From contig URGK01000017.1 of NCBI GenBank assembly GCA_900547295.1, positions 1-35,277 on the forward strand: a stretch of DNA of 35,277 bases, given 5' to 3'. The stretch is from an uncultured Eubacteriales bacterium. Its GTDB lineage: Bacteria > Bacillota > Clostridia > Peptostreptococcales > Anaerovoracaceae. Numbering within the stretch: position 1 is the stretch's first letter; every line of letters starts with the position of its first letter. The position numbers and the translations under genes are program-made. This document shows, piece by piece, positions 6,294 through 16,317 of the stretch. The notes under the pieces are model-generated. The model did no database searches. It saw only the letters and a program-made list of their open reading frames with translations, and was not told where the DNA came from.

Positions 6294-7000
6294 AATACAA
6301 AATATTTAATAACTCCAAAGGCTTCGCGGACATAGTAGTTAGGAATAAGTCCTGAATCTGTGCGGGCAGGTATTCCCGATATATGGGTAAAGCCTGTCTG
6401 CTCTGCAATTCTCAGGGCTCTGTACATATGAAAGTCTGATGTGACTACCACAATGCTTTTGTCCGTATCTCCGATTATATCCTTTGAAAATTCAAGGTTT
6501 TCTCCTGTATCTGCGGCCCTGCTTTCAAGGATTATTCTGTCCTCGGCTACGCCTTTTGAAACCAGATAGTTTCTCATGGACTCGGCTTCTGATATGTTTT
6601 CGTCGGTGCCTTTGCCGCCTGTAACTATTATTTGGGCGGTATCATTACTTCCTGTATATTCTATTGCCGCATTGAGCCTCTGTCTTAAAACTCTTGAAGG
6701 CTTGGTGCCGTTTACCTTGGCTCCGAGGACTATGACATAATCTGCATTTCTGTCCGGCTCTGAAACCGCGCCCTTGATTATAGGGATTTCAAGCACAGCG
6801 CATGCGCAAAGGGATACTATCATAAGTCCTGCGAGTATTTTTTTGAGAACCGATTTTTTCATACGGCCGAATATTATCAGGAATATGCCTCCTGCAAGCC
6901 ATATATATGAAAACATCTGCCCAAAGCCTATAAACAGGGAAATTCCAAACCAGTAGAGGATAAGGAGTATTCCAAGGCCTGTGAATATTTTTTTAGACAC
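6290..7000 (-). CDS. YdcF/SanA-like DUF218 membrane protein
   Basis: 236 residues. Membrane segments lie near 7-28, 29-45 and 53-73, followed by a DUF218 domain with YVIVLGAKVNGTKPS, VTGGKGTDENISEAESM and ILESRAADTGENLEFS. Family members (YdcF, SanA, ElyC) are linked to envelope integrity in other bacteria, but the activity is unknown. The start is GTG at 7000 with AAAGGATG before it, overlapping the mutL stop by eight bases. Confidence 0.8.
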   Translation of the reverse strand: MSKKIFTGLGILLILYWFGISLFIGFGQMFSYIWLAGGIFLIIFGRMKKSVLKKILAGLMIVSLCACAVLEIPIIKGAVSEPDRNADYVIVLGAKVNGTKPSRVLRQRLNAAIEYTGSNDTAQIIVTGGKGTDENISEAESMRNYLVSKGVAEDRIILESRAADTGENLEFSKDIIGDTDKSIVVVTSDFHMYRALRIAEQTGFTHISGIPARTDSGLIPNYYVREAFGVIKYFVL

Positions 7001-8810
7001 GTTTGAACATCCTTTCTATCTGATATCTGCCCAGTTTGATAAACGTAGGTCTGCCGTGAGGGCAGGAAAACGGATTTTCGCAGGCTGCAAGGTCTTTAAT
7101 AAGCTGCGCTATTTCCGCATCGTTCAGATTGTCGTTGCCTTTGACAGCGCTTTTGCAGGCCTTTGAGGCTATTTTGTCGAGGGTTTTCTGTGATTTAAGG
7201 TCTGTTTCCTCGTCTATTGAGGAAATGAAATCCTTAACAAAATCTTCTGCCTCTGAGAGCTCCATAAACATTGGAATTTCAGTAATTCTGTATGTACGCT
7301 CGCCGAAAGGCTCTATTGTATATCCCATATTAAACAGCACGTTAATCCACTGCTCGCCTGTTACCGTAACAGGCAGAGTGAATATGGCGGGCATCAGCAC
7401 CGGCTGATGCAGTTTTTCTTCTGATTCAAACTGTTTTATCAGCTTTTCGTAAAATATTCTCTCGTGAGCTGCGTGCTGGTCTATCAGATACATATCGGCC
7501 TCGTCCTCTGCAATTATGTAGGTTGCAAAAACCGAGCCTTTGATTATGAGGGTGCTGAATTCAAAGGGTCTTGAAACGGCAGGTTTGATAATGCCGGTGT
7601 TTTCTCTGATTTCTGACTCCTCGCGCATTGTTGACAATAATTCTTTTATGTTAAGTTGACTGCTTTTTTCCGGTTTTTCTGTTACTATTACCTTTTCGGG
7701 CTCAGGTCTTGGCTCCTGCTCTGTCCTCTGTACTGCGACAGGCGTTTCTGCCGGCTTCTCCGCTGCAGGAGCTTTGCTTACAGGTTTTTCGGGCTTTATT
7801 TCTGCTATATTTACGGTCGGTGCCGCTTCTTTGGTCGCAAGAGCCTGTTTAATCGCCGCTGTGACAAACAGCTCTACTGATTTTTCATCATCAAAACGTA
7901 TTTCTTTTTTGTTGGGGTGAATGTTGACATCAAGGGTATCGGGTTTGACCTCAAGAAACAGAAACGCTATAGGAAATCTTCCCATAAACAGTCTTTCTTT
8001 GTATGCGTTTTTAACTGCGGTATCCATTACCTTGCTTGATACAACTCTGCCGTTTACAAAAAATATCTGGTTTTTGCGGCTGTTTCTGCTTTCGCCCACA
8101 TTGGAAACATAACCTGAAAGCTTCATTTCGCCGTTTTCGTATTCCACAGGCACAAGACTTTTGCCTATATCTTTGCTGTATATGGTAAGTATGCTGCTAT
8201 ATCTATCCCCTCTCCCCTGAGTCAAAAACTGTACAGCCTCGTTGTTTATGAGTTTAAATCTGATATACGGGTATGCCAGGGCCATTTGTGATACAAATTC
8301 GGTTATGAGTCCGGCTTCCGCGCTGTCTGATTTCATAAATTTGTATCTGGCAGGCACGTTGTAGAATAAATCTCTGACGATTACTGTAGTGCCGCCGTCG
8401 CAGCCTATGGCTGAAATTCCCGCAGTTTCGCCACCCTCCACAGTAATGCTTGTACCTGTTTTGGCATCTGCCGTTTTGGTTATAAGCTCTGTTCTTGAAA
8501 CGGCGGCTATGCTTGCAAGAGCCTCGCCTCTAAAGCCCAGAGTCTGTATGCTGTCAAGGTCCTCCGCCTCTGTTATTTTGCTGGTGGCATGGCGTTTAAA
8601 CGCTGTGGTTACCTCGTCTGCATTGATGCCGCAGCCGGTGTCGCTTACTCTGATATATGTCTTGCCGCCCTTTTTTATTTCGACAACAACTGCATCTGCT
8701 CCCGCATCTATTGAATTTTCAACAAGCTCCTTTACGACAGATAATGGTCTGTCAACAACCTCTCCTGCCGCTATCTTGTCTGCAACTTTTTTTTCGAGTA
8801 ATTTTATCAT
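6993..8810 (-). CDS. mutL: DNA mismatch repair protein MutL
   Basis: 605 residues. The N-terminal GHKL ATPase has KELVENSIDAGA (about 27-38), DTGCGI and GFRGEALASI. After a proline/glutamate-rich linker (about 335-395) comes the C-terminal dimer and nuclease domain with DQHAAHERIFYEK, the metal-binding DQHA(X)2E(X)4E pattern, and SCPHGRPTFIKL. So this is an endonuclease-competent MutL, as usual where MutH is absent. Start ATG with AGG nine bases upstream, 9 bases after the asparaginase stop. Confidence 0.95.
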   Translation of the reverse strand: MIKLLEKKVADKIAAGEVVDRPLSVVKELVENSIDAGADAVVVEIKKGGKTYIRVSDTGCGINADEVTTAFKRHATSKITEAEDLDSIQTLGFRGEALASIAAVSRTELITKTADAKTGTSITVEGGETAGISAIGCDGGTTVIVRDLFYNVPARYKFMKSDSAEAGLITEFVSQMALAYPYIRFKLINNEAVQFLTQGRGDRYSSILTIYSKDIGKSLVPVEYENGEMKLSGYVSNVGESRNSRKNQIFFVNGRVVSSKVMDTAVKNAYKERLFMGRFPIAFLFLEVKPDTLDVNIHPNKKEIRFDDEKSVELFVTAAIKQALATKEAAPTVNIAEIKPEKPVSKAPAAEKPAETPVAVQRTEQEPRPEPEKVIVTEKPEKSSQLNIKELLSTMREESEIRENTGIIKPAVSRPFEFSTLIIKGSVFATYIIAEDEADMYLIDQHAAHERIFYEKLIKQFESEEKLHQPVLMPAIFTLPVTVTGEQWINVLFNMGYTIEPFGERTYRITEIPMFMELSEAEDFVKDFISSIDEETDLKSQKTLDKIASKACKSAVKGNDNLNDAEIAQLIKDLAACENPFSCPHGRPTFIKLGRYQIERMFKRV

Positions 8811-8819
8811 TTCTTATAC

Positions 8820-9812
8820 CTAGATTATGTCGTGATTTACAGGCTTGTAAAAAAGCTTTCTCATTTCACTGTGGTCGTCTGTCATTTCCGATATCCACAT
8901 CAGCTTGGTAAGGCATGCCTCCATAGTCATATCGTAGGCCTCAAGGACCTCGTATTTTTCTTTAATTCTGACTCCTACCTTGTATATGCTCATATCGCTT
9001 CCCTCGTGGGGAACCTGTGTTGTAAGGGCAAGTATTCTGCCGCTTTCGATAAAATCCGCAAGAGCGTCTATGAAGCTGTCTATTTCATAGCAGGGAATTC
9101 CCCCTACGCCGAAGCTTTCGATTATGAGAGCGTCATAGTTTGCCTTGATATATGATATAACGCCGGGGTCCATACCGGGAGTAAGCTTGAGCACGAATAT
9201 ATTCTTGTTAAGGCTGTCATAAAATTTAACCTCTGAAGCGTCCGGCTTCGGCTCTCTGATATATCTTACTATCTGCTCGTTTCTGATTACCGCTATATCG
9301 GGAAAGTCAATACTTTCAAATGCATTGAAGCTTTTGGTGCGTATTTTTCTTGCTCTTGTGCCTGCTATAACATGGCCGTCAAAGACAATACTTATATTAT
9401 GTGACTCGTCATCACATGCATAAAGAAAGCTGTCGTATATATTGTGCTTGGCGTCTGTTATCTCCATGCTGACAGGCCTCTGAGATCCCGTTATAACTAC
9501 GGGCTTTGCGCTGTTTTGAATTAAGTATGACAAAGCCGCGCCTGTGTAGGACATTGTATCTGTACCGTGAAGTATCACAAAGCCGTCATAGCTTTCGTAA
9601 TTATCCTTTATCGCCTTTGCCATTCCCAGCCAGTGACGTGGCTCCATATTGGTGCTGTCTATGCTGTAAAGCGGAAGAAAATCCACATCACATAATTTGT
9701 AGACAGACGGAATATATTTGAGAGCCGCATCAGGTCCCATTGTAGGAGTAAGCCCGCCCTCATCGGTGGAGCAGACCGTACCGCCTGTTGTTATCATTAA
9801 AATCTTTTTCAT
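8820..9812 (-). CDS. L-asparaginase, type I (AnsA-like)
   Basis: 330 residues. ILMITTGGTVCSTDEGGL carries the first catalytic threonine and LHGTDTMSYTGAALSY the second Thr-Asp pair; ITGSQRPVSM and SFGVGGIP are also family motifs. It should hydrolyse asparagine to aspartate and ammonia. There is no signal peptide, which suggests the cytoplasmic type. It starts inside the mutS stop (TAATG) and is followed by mutL, so it interrupts the usual mutS-mutL pair. Its aspartate product could feed the aspartate racemase far to the right, but that link is only conjecture. Confidence 0.9.
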   Translation of the reverse strand: MKKILMITTGGTVCSTDEGGLTPTMGPDAALKYIPSVYKLCDVDFLPLYSIDSTNMEPRHWLGMAKAIKDNYESYDGFVILHGTDTMSYTGAALSYLIQNSAKPVVITGSQRPVSMEITDAKHNIYDSFLYACDDESHNISIVFDGHVIAGTRARKIRTKSFNAFESIDFPDIAVIRNEQIVRYIREPKPDASEVKFYDSLNKNIFVLKLTPGMDPGVISYIKANYDALIIESFGVGGIPCYEIDSFIDALADFIESGRILALTTQVPHEGSDMSIYKVGVRIKEKYEVLEAYDMTMEACLTKLMWISEMTDDHSEMRKLFYKPVNHDII

Positions 9813-12412
9813 TATTTTAGAATTCCCTTTAATTCCTCAAGTATTTTGAATGCCTGTGACGGTGTTGTTTCCATTAAATCTATGTTTCTGAGTTTTTCGG
9901 TTACAGGGTCAGGCGCCAGTGAAAACAGTGAAAGCTGCTCTCCCTCTCTGAGTTCTGCAGGCTGCGGAGCCTCTGGCGCGCTTTCCGGCTGATTTTTTTC
10001 GAGAGCAAACAATCTTTCCTCTGCGTTTTTGAGAAGCTCCTTTGGAACTCCTGCAAGCTTTGCAACGTGTATTCCGTAGCTTCTGCTGGCCGAACCCGGC
10101 ACTATTTTGTGAAGGAATACAATATTGCCGTTTTCCTCTGCAACATCTACATTAAGATTTGCCACTCCGTCTATCTGCTCAGAAAGTGCGGTAAGCTCGT
10201 GATAATGTGTTGCAAACAGAGTCCTTGCTCTGAAATCCTCTCTGCACAGATATTCCACTGTTGCCCATGCAATTGAAAGACCGTCATAGGTGCTGGTGCC
10301 TCTGCCTATTTCATCAAGAATTATAAGGCTTCTGTCTGTAGCGCTGTTTAGTATGTATGCCATTTCGCTCATTTCAACGAAGAATGTGCTCTGTCCGTGA
10401 GCCAGATTGTCAGAGGCTCCTATCCTTGTGAAAATCCTGTCGGCAATGCCGATTACAGCGGACTCACAAGGCACGAAACAGCCCGCCTGAGCCATTAAAA
10501 CTATAATTGCGGTCTGACGCATATATGTTGATTTACCGGACATATTAGGCCCTGTTATAAGGAGCATTGACGAGTCTGTCCTGTTGAGGTAGGTATCGTT
10601 TGACACGAAAATTCCGTCTGCTATGGTCTGCTCTATAACAGGGTGTCTGCCCTTGTGTATTTCTATTTCATCACCGCTGTTGATCTCAGGCCTGATATAT
10701 CCGTTGCTGCTGCTGACGGAAGCAAAAGCCGTCAGAACGTCAAGCGATGCAACAGCATCTGAGGTTTCCTGTATTGTCTTTATATGCTTTTCAATTTCAC
10801 CTCTCAGCTGTGAGAAAAGGTCATATTCCATTTTGTTTATCTTTGCCTCTGCATTGAGAACGAGTCCCTCCATTTCTTTAAGTTCGGGGGTTATGTATCT
10901 TTCCGCATTGGCAAGGGTCTGTTTTCTGATATAGTTTTCGGGAACCATTTCGTAATACGATCTGGTGACCTCAAGGTAATATCCGAATACCTTGTTGTAG
11001 CCTACTTTGAGGTTTTTAATCCCTGTACGCTCTCTTTCGCTTCCCTCAAGATTGGCTATCCACTGCTGCGCGTCATATATGGAGTCCTTGAGCTCATCAA
11101 GCTCCTCCGAATAGCCTTTTTTGATTATACCGCCCTCTTTAATTGTAAACGGAGGGTCCTCACAAACGGCTCTGTCTATAAGCTCGAATACCTCTGTGAG
11201 AGGGTCTAGCCTGTGGTTAAGCTCATCAAGAAGCCCTGCTTCAAGGTCAGAAAGAGAGTCCTTGATATCGGGAAGCACTGATATAGAATTTAGCAGGGCA
11301 ATCATATCCTTGCCGTTGGCATTGCCTGAGGCAATTCTTCCCGACAGTCTGTGAAAGTCATAGACTCTTTTGAGGGAGTCCCTGATGTTGTTTCGTAGCA
11401 GTATATTGTCCACAAGGCTTTCAACTGCATCAAGTCTTGCGCTTATTTCGTCAACTCTGTTGAGAGGTTCTTTGAGCCACTGCTTCATTTTGCGGGAGCC
11501 CATAGCTGTATGAGTCTTGTCAAGAACGCCCAGCAGAGAGCCCCTTACCTGCTTGTCGTACAGGCTTTCGGTTATTTCAAGGTTTCTGATAGTTGCCTTG
11601 TCAAGAGCCATGGAATTGCCTATGTCATAAAGTCTGATGCCTGTAATCTGTCCAAGACTCTGCTTCTGGGTTTCCAGAAGATATGAAAGCAGAGCACCCA
11701 GTGACAGCACGCACTGGGTTTTGTCCTCAAGCCCAAGTCCCGTAAGCGCGCCTGTATTAAACTGTCTTAATATTGTTTTTTGCGCTGTTTCGTAGCTGTA
11801 ATAATTCTCGTTTAATACATTGAGAAACACATCCGAGGTTTTGAGCGCCTCCCAGATAGCATCTGTCTCTCTGTTTATAATCACCTCTCTGGCATTGGTC
11901 TTGACCAGCTCGTTTACGAGGCTGTCCTCTGTCATGCCGCCTGTAAGCTGTGAGGCATACATCTCCCCTGTGGATATGTCGCAGTAGGAAATTCCCGCTC
12001 CCGTATCGTCAATATATATCGATGCCAGATAGTTGTTTTCGTTTTCCTTGAGCATTGACTGGCTTGTCAGCGTGCCCGGAGTTACTATCCTTATAACCTC
12101 TCTTTTAACTATGCCCTTTGCTGCCGCAGGATCCTCTGTCTGCTCGCATATTGCCACCTTATAGCCCTTTTCGATAAGGCGCGATATATATGTGTCTGCG
12201 GAGTGAAAAGGTACTCCGCACATAGGAGCCTTTTCTTCTTTTCCGCAGCTTTTGCCTGTAAGGGTCAGCTCCAGCTCGCGAGATGCTGTAATGGCATCAT
12301 CAAAAAACATTTCGTAAAAATCACCCAGCCTGAAAAACAGTATACATTCCTTATACTGCTCTTTGATATCGAGATACTGCTGCATCATAGGTGAGATTTT
12401 TTCTTTTGCCAT
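9812..12412 (-). CDS. mutS: DNA mismatch repair protein MutS
   Basis: 866 residues, the normal MutS1 length. The mismatch-reading motif is GDFYEMF (30-36); the ATPase has GPNMSGKST (621-629), a Walker B LIILDEIGRGTSTYDGLS, and FATHYHEL. An acidic, proline-rich linker (about 795-815) precedes a C-terminal tail. MutS recognises mismatches and recruits MutL, encoded one gene further on. It starts 23 bases after the aminotransferase stop. Confidence 0.97.
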   Translation of the reverse strand: MAKEKISPMMQQYLDIKEQYKECILFFRLGDFYEMFFDDAITASRELELTLTGKSCGKEEKAPMCGVPFHSADTYISRLIEKGYKVAICEQTEDPAAAKGIVKREVIRIVTPGTLTSQSMLKENENNYLASIYIDDTGAGISYCDISTGEMYASQLTGGMTEDSLVNELVKTNAREVIINRETDAIWEALKTSDVFLNVLNENYYSYETAQKTILRQFNTGALTGLGLEDKTQCVLSLGALLSYLLETQKQSLGQITGIRLYDIGNSMALDKATIRNLEITESLYDKQVRGSLLGVLDKTHTAMGSRKMKQWLKEPLNRVDEISARLDAVESLVDNILLRNNIRDSLKRVYDFHRLSGRIASGNANGKDMIALLNSISVLPDIKDSLSDLEAGLLDELNHRLDPLTEVFELIDRAVCEDPPFTIKEGGIIKKGYSEELDELKDSIYDAQQWIANLEGSERERTGIKNLKVGYNKVFGYYLEVTRSYYEMVPENYIRKQTLANAERYITPELKEMEGLVLNAEAKINKMEYDLFSQLRGEIEKHIKTIQETSDAVASLDVLTAFASVSSSNGYIRPEINSGDEIEIHKGRHPVIEQTIADGIFVSNDTYLNRTDSSMLLITGPNMSGKSTYMRQTAIIVLMAQAGCFVPCESAVIGIADRIFTRIGASDNLAHGQSTFFVEMSEMAYILNSATDRSLIILDEIGRGTSTYDGLSIAWATVEYLCREDFRARTLFATHYHELTALSEQIDGVANLNVDVAEENGNIVFLHKIVPGSASRSYGIHVAKLAGVPKELLKNAEERLFALEKNQPESAPEAPQPAELREGEQLSLFSLAPDPVTEKLRNIDLMETTPSQAFKILEELKGILK

Positions 12413-12435
12413 TATTACCTCCGGGTTTGTATAAT

Positions 12436-13626
12436 TTATCTGTTTTTGTAGGCTTCAAGGCCCTTTGCTATAAGCTGAGCGCCTCTTACCATATCCTCAC
12501 TGTTGAGAACATATGCGATTCTGAATTCGTCCTTGCCAAGTCCCGGCGTGCCGTAAAAGCCCTGAGCCGGCGCAAACATTACTGTTTCGTTGTTATCTCT
12601 GAAGTCTTTAAGCAGGAACATCAGGAAATCCTCAATATCTTCTACCGGCAGCTTGACCATCATATAAAATGAGCCGCCCGGTTCCTGACACACCGCTCCG
12701 GGTATTTTCATTATTTCATCGTATACCGCATTTCTTCTGTTTTCATATTCGGCTCTGATTTCATCATAGTATGATTTATCCAGTCTGTACAGTGCTGCAG
12801 CTCCTATCTGGTCTACCGTAGCTGCGCAGAGTCTGCCCTGAGCCAGCTTCATAAGACCGTCTGAAAGCTCTCTGTTCTTTGTAACGGCGCAGCCTACTCT
12901 TGCTCCGCAGGCCGAAAATCTCTTGGATACAGAGTCAACTATAACTATTCTGTCTGCATATTTCTCAAACATTCCAAAAGACGTGATTTTTCTGCCGTCA
13001 TAGGCAAATTCTCTGTACACCTCGTCTGCAATTACCCACAGGTCGTATTCTTTAGCTATATCAAGTATAAGCTGCATTTCATCTCTAGTGAGAATTGTGC
13101 CTGTAGGATTGCCCGGATTTACGCATGCTATTGCTTTGGTTCTGTCCGTAATGCAGTCTGTTATTCTGTCTCTGTCCGCATAGTGATAGCCCTCCTCTGC
13201 AATGGTGGTAATCGGCACCACGCTGCCGCCCGCTGCAGTTATAAAGGTATGGTAATTTGTATAAAAAGGCTCAGGCATCAGTACCTCGTCACCCTCATCA
13301 AGAATACTTGTAAAAATCATATTAAGCGCCTCTGAACCGCCTGTTGTTATGATTATATCGTCTCTGTCATAGGTCATATCGTATGATTTGAAATAGTCGA
13401 TTATAGCGTCCTGAAGGTCTGTGATACCGCCTGATTCGGCATAGGCTATAACCTTGTTGTCATAATTTCTAATTGCCTCCATAAAGCACTCGGGTGTTTC
13501 TATGTCAGGCTGTCCTATGTTAAGTCTGTATACTTTAGTGCCCTGAGCCTCAGCCTCACCTGCATAGACATTAAATCGTCTGATGGGTGAAAACTGCATA
13601 GCCTGCACTCTTTTTGATAATTTCAT
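12436..13626 (-). CDS. Class I/II PLP aminotransferase (aspartate aminotransferase-like)
   Basis: 396 residues. RLNIGQPDIETP, TGGSEALNMIF, NPGNPTG (substrate and PLP contact) and VDSVSKRFSACGARVG, whose Lys binds PLP, define the aspartate/aromatic aminotransferase subgroup. A C-terminal Arg in EFRIAYVL should hold the substrate carboxylate. The exact donor and acceptor cannot be read. AAAAGGAG lies before the ATG. It sits between tlyA and mutS, with 32- and 23-base gaps. Confidence 0.88.
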   Translation of the reverse strand: MKLSKRVQAMQFSPIRRFNVYAGEAEAQGTKVYRLNIGQPDIETPECFMEAIRNYDNKVIAYAESGGITDLQDAIIDYFKSYDMTYDRDDIIITTGGSEALNMIFTSILDEGDEVLMPEPFYTNYHTFITAAGGSVVPITTIAEEGYHYADRDRITDCITDRTKAIACVNPGNPTGTILTRDEMQLILDIAKEYDLWVIADEVYREFAYDGRKITSFGMFEKYADRIVIVDSVSKRFSACGARVGCAVTKNRELSDGLMKLAQGRLCAATVDQIGAAALYRLDKSYYDEIRAEYENRRNAVYDEIMKIPGAVCQEPGGSFYMMVKLPVEDIEDFLMFLLKDFRDNNETVMFAPAQGFYGTPGLGKDEFRIAYVLNSEDMVRGAQLIAKGLEAYKNR

Positions 13627-13658
13627 ATATTAAAATCTCCTTTTGTAAGTATATATAT

Positions 13659-14468
13659 CTAGATTAATTCTCTGTGGGAGCTGTCTGCAATTCTGTTTAT
13701 ATCGTCATCTGTGACCTTGCCGTCTGTATCCTCTTTTTTCATATACAGCAGGTACTCTATATTCCCCTTGGCTCCCTTTACAGGGGAATAGGTAAGTCCG
13801 TACGAATAAAGACCTGAATCAATACCGTACTGCACCACATTTCGTATAACTTCCTTGTGAACATTGATATCCTTTACGATACCGCCCTTGCCCACCTGCT
13901 GCCTGCCTGCCTCAAACTGGGGCTTGACAAGGCATACAAGGCTTCCCGTATCCGCAAGCATTTTCGCTGCCACAGGAAACACAAGCTTAAGTGAAATAAA
14001 TGAAACGTCAATTGATATAAAGTCAATATCTCTGTCTACCGTATCAAAATCAAGGTATCTGATATTGCATTTTTCCATATTGATGACTCTGTCGTCGTTT
14101 CTGAGCTTCCAGTCAAGCTGGCCGTAGCCCACATCTATTGCAAAGACCTTGCTGGCGCCCTTTTGAAGCATACAGTCTGTGAAGCCTCCGGTAGAAGCTC
14201 CGATATCCGCGCATACTGCGTTTTCAAGGGAAAATCCGTAAAGCTCTAAGGCTTTTTCAAGCTTGAGTCCGCCCCTGCTCACATACGGGCATATATTATC
14301 CTTTACAAGTATTTCGGCAGTTTCCTCCACCGGAGTTCCTGCCTTATCTATTTTGCTGTCGTTTACAAAAACAATACCTGCCATAATGGCGGCCTTTGCT
14401 TTTTCTCTTGACTGAAAATATCCTTTTTCAACAAGTAAAACGTCAAGTCTTTCTTTTTTAGCTTTCAA
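13659..14468 (-). CDS. tlyA: TlyA family rRNA methyltransferase/hemolysin-like
   Basis: 269 residues. An S4 RNA-binding domain (about 6-65, RLDVLLVEKGYFQSREKA) is followed by an FtsJ-like methyltransferase with DIGASTGGFTDCML (about 95-108) and DVSFISLKLVFP. TlyA in mycobacteria 2'-O-methylates cytidines of both rRNAs; the name hemolysin is historical. The start is TTG at 14468, inside the dxs end (11-base overlap), with AAGGA twelve bases upstream and at the expected distance from the RLDVLL motif. In Clostridia tlyA commonly follows dxs. Confidence 0.92.
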   Translation of the reverse strand: MKAKKERLDVLLVEKGYFQSREKAKAAIMAGIVFVNDSKIDKAGTPVEETAEILVKDNICPYVSRGGLKLEKALELYGFSLENAVCADIGASTGGFTDCMLQKGASKVFAIDVGYGQLDWKLRNDDRVINMEKCNIRYLDFDTVDRDIDFISIDVSFISLKLVFPVAAKMLADTGSLVCLVKPQFEAGRQQVGKGGIVKDINVHKEVIRNVVQYGIDSGLYSYGLTYSPVKGAKGNIEYLLYMKKEDTDGKVTDDDINRIADSSHRELI

Positions 14469-16317
14469 TTATATCAACAATCCTTTCTGCTATGGTCTCT
14501 GCATCAAGTCCGTATTTTTTAAACAGCTGCTCGCTGCTGCCGTGTTCGATAAACCTGTCAGGCCAGCCAAATGAGTAAACCTTAGTATCACTGCCTGAAA
14601 GCGCTGCCGCAATCTGCGTTCCGAAGCCTCCCGCAAGCACATTGTCCTCAAGGGTGACTATAAGCTTTGTTCTTGCTGCCGATTCAAGAAGCGTTTCTTT
14701 ATCAAGAGGTTTTACAAATCTGGCGTTTACAACACCGCACTTAATACCTCTGCCGTCAAGTATACTGAACACTTCAACAGCCGTCGCCGTCATTTTGCCG
14801 CAGGCCCATATTTCAACATCGCCGCCGGTAAAGAATACCTGCGCCTGCGCTGTTTTGACAGGCTGCGCCAAAAGCTCAGCCGGAAATTCAAATTGTCTGC
14901 CTCTCGGATATCTGATTGCGCACGGGCTGTCAAGCGATACAGCGTACTCCATCATAAGCTCCAGTTCCTCGTAATCCTTAGGAGCCAGCACCGTCATATT
15001 CGGTATCTGCGATAGATACGAAAGGTCAAATGTACCATGGTGAGTTTCGCCGTCTGCACCTACATTGCCGCTTCTGTCCACTGCAAATATTACAGGCAGG
15101 TTCTGAAGCGCCACGTCCATCATAATCTGATCATAGGCTCTCTGCAAAAATGTTGAATATATTGCAACCACAGGTTTAAGACCGCTTTTGGCAAGACCTG
15201 CCGCAAAGGATACGGCGTGTTCCTCCGCTATTCCTGCATCAAAGGTTCTCTCCGGGAAGGTTTCCGAAAAGATACTGAGTCCTGTTCCCTCTGTCATAGC
15301 TGCGCATACCGCTGTAATTCTGTCATCTTCGAGAGCCATATTCACAAGCTTTTTGCCGAATACTGATGAGAAGCTTTCACCGCCTGAAACTGCAACTCCC
15401 GTACCTGCATCAAAAGGCCCTATGCCGTGGAATTTGTTAGGCATTTCCTCTGCCTGCCTGTAGCCCTTGCCTTTTTTAGTAATGGCATGAATAAGCACCG
15501 GTTCTGCAGAGTCCCTTGCAATTTCAAGGGTTTCAATTACCTTTTCTATATTGTTTCCGTCTATGGGACCTATGTAGGTAAACCCGAATTCCTCAAAGAT
15601 GGCGCCGCCGTCAACAATAGCGTATTTGAGGGAGTTTTTCAGATGAGAAACACCCTGCGCAAGTCCTCTTCCGATTACGGGAACTTTGTTTAAAGCTTTC
15701 TTGACGCTTTCCTTGGCACTCAGGTAGTTTGAGGAAACCCTCAGCTTGTTTAAGTGCATTGAGATGCTGCCTGTATTTTTGGAAATAGACATGCCGTTGT
15801 CGTTTAGGACGACTATGGATTTTGATTTCATATATCCAAGATTGTTAAGTCCCTCGTATGCCATGCCGCCGGTTAAAGCTCCGTCGCCGATTACGGCGAT
15901 TACATTGTAGTCCTCTCCTCTGATGTCTCTGGCAGCCGCAAGGCCTGCCGCAAGGGAAACCGAATTGCTTCCGTGTCCTGTATCAAATATATCGTGAGGA
16001 CTTTCGGCTGCCTTGGGAAATCCGCTTATGCCGCCGGTCTGCCTGAGCCCTGAAAATTTATCGGCTCTGCCTGTAAGGATTTTGTGAACATAGGACTGAT
16101 GCCCAACGTCCCAGACTATTTTGTCACGAGGACTGTCAAACACCTTGTGGAGTCCTATGGTAAGCTCTACAATTCCCAGATTTGAGGCTAGATGACCGCC
16201 TGTTTTTGATACGGAGTCTATTAAAAATTTTCTGATATCACAGCTTAGGGTCTGAAGCTCATCTGCTGTCATCTGCTTTAAATCACCCGGAAAGCTGTAA
16301 TTTAATAAATCTGTCAT
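14458..16317 (-). CDS. dxs: 1-deoxy-D-xylulose-5-phosphate synthase
   Basis: 619 residues. Thiamine diphosphate sites GDGALTGGMAYEGLNN (with the NDNGMSIS segment) and the transketolase-like C-terminus (EHAVSFAAGLAKSG, DRSGNVGADGETHHG) are diagnostic. The enzyme joins pyruvate and glyceraldehyde 3-phosphate in the first step of the MEP isoprenoid pathway. Its ATG overlaps the ispA stop (TAATG). With ispA before it, this is the isoprenoid part of the long operon. Confidence 0.96.
   Translation of the reverse strand: MTDLLNYSFPGDLKQMTADELQTLSCDIRKFLIDSVSKTGGHLASNLGIVELTIGLHKVFDSPRDKIVWDVGHQSYVHKILTGRADKFSGLRQTGGISGFPKAAESPHDIFDTGHGSNSVSLAAGLAAARDIRGEDYNVIAVIGDGALTGGMAYEGLNNLGYMKSKSIVVLNDNGMSISKNTGSISMHLNKLRVSSNYLSAKESVKKALNKVPVIGRGLAQGVSHLKNSLKYAIVDGGAIFEEFGFTYIGPIDGNNIEKVIETLEIARDSAEPVLIHAITKKGKGYRQAEEMPNKFHGIGPFDAGTGVAVSGGESFSSVFGKKLVNMALEDDRITAVCAAMTEGTGLSIFSETFPERTFDAGIAEEHAVSFAAGLAKSGLKPVVAIYSTFLQRAYDQIMMDVALQNLPVIFAVDRSGNVGADGETHHGTFDLSYLSQIPNMTVLAPKDYEELELMMEYAVSLDSPCAIRYPRGRQFEFPAELLAQPVKTAQAQVFFTGGDVEIWACGKMTATAVEVFSILDGRGIKCGVVNARFVKPLDKETLLESAARTKLIVTLEDNVLAGGFGTQIAAALSGSDTKVYSFGWPDRFIEHGSSEQLFKKYGLDAETIAERIVDIIES

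Noticed and set aside
8389..8823. Plus-strand ORF of 144 codons
   Set aside because: It is antisense to the conserved N-terminal ATPase of mutL, has no ribosome site and no recognisable motif.
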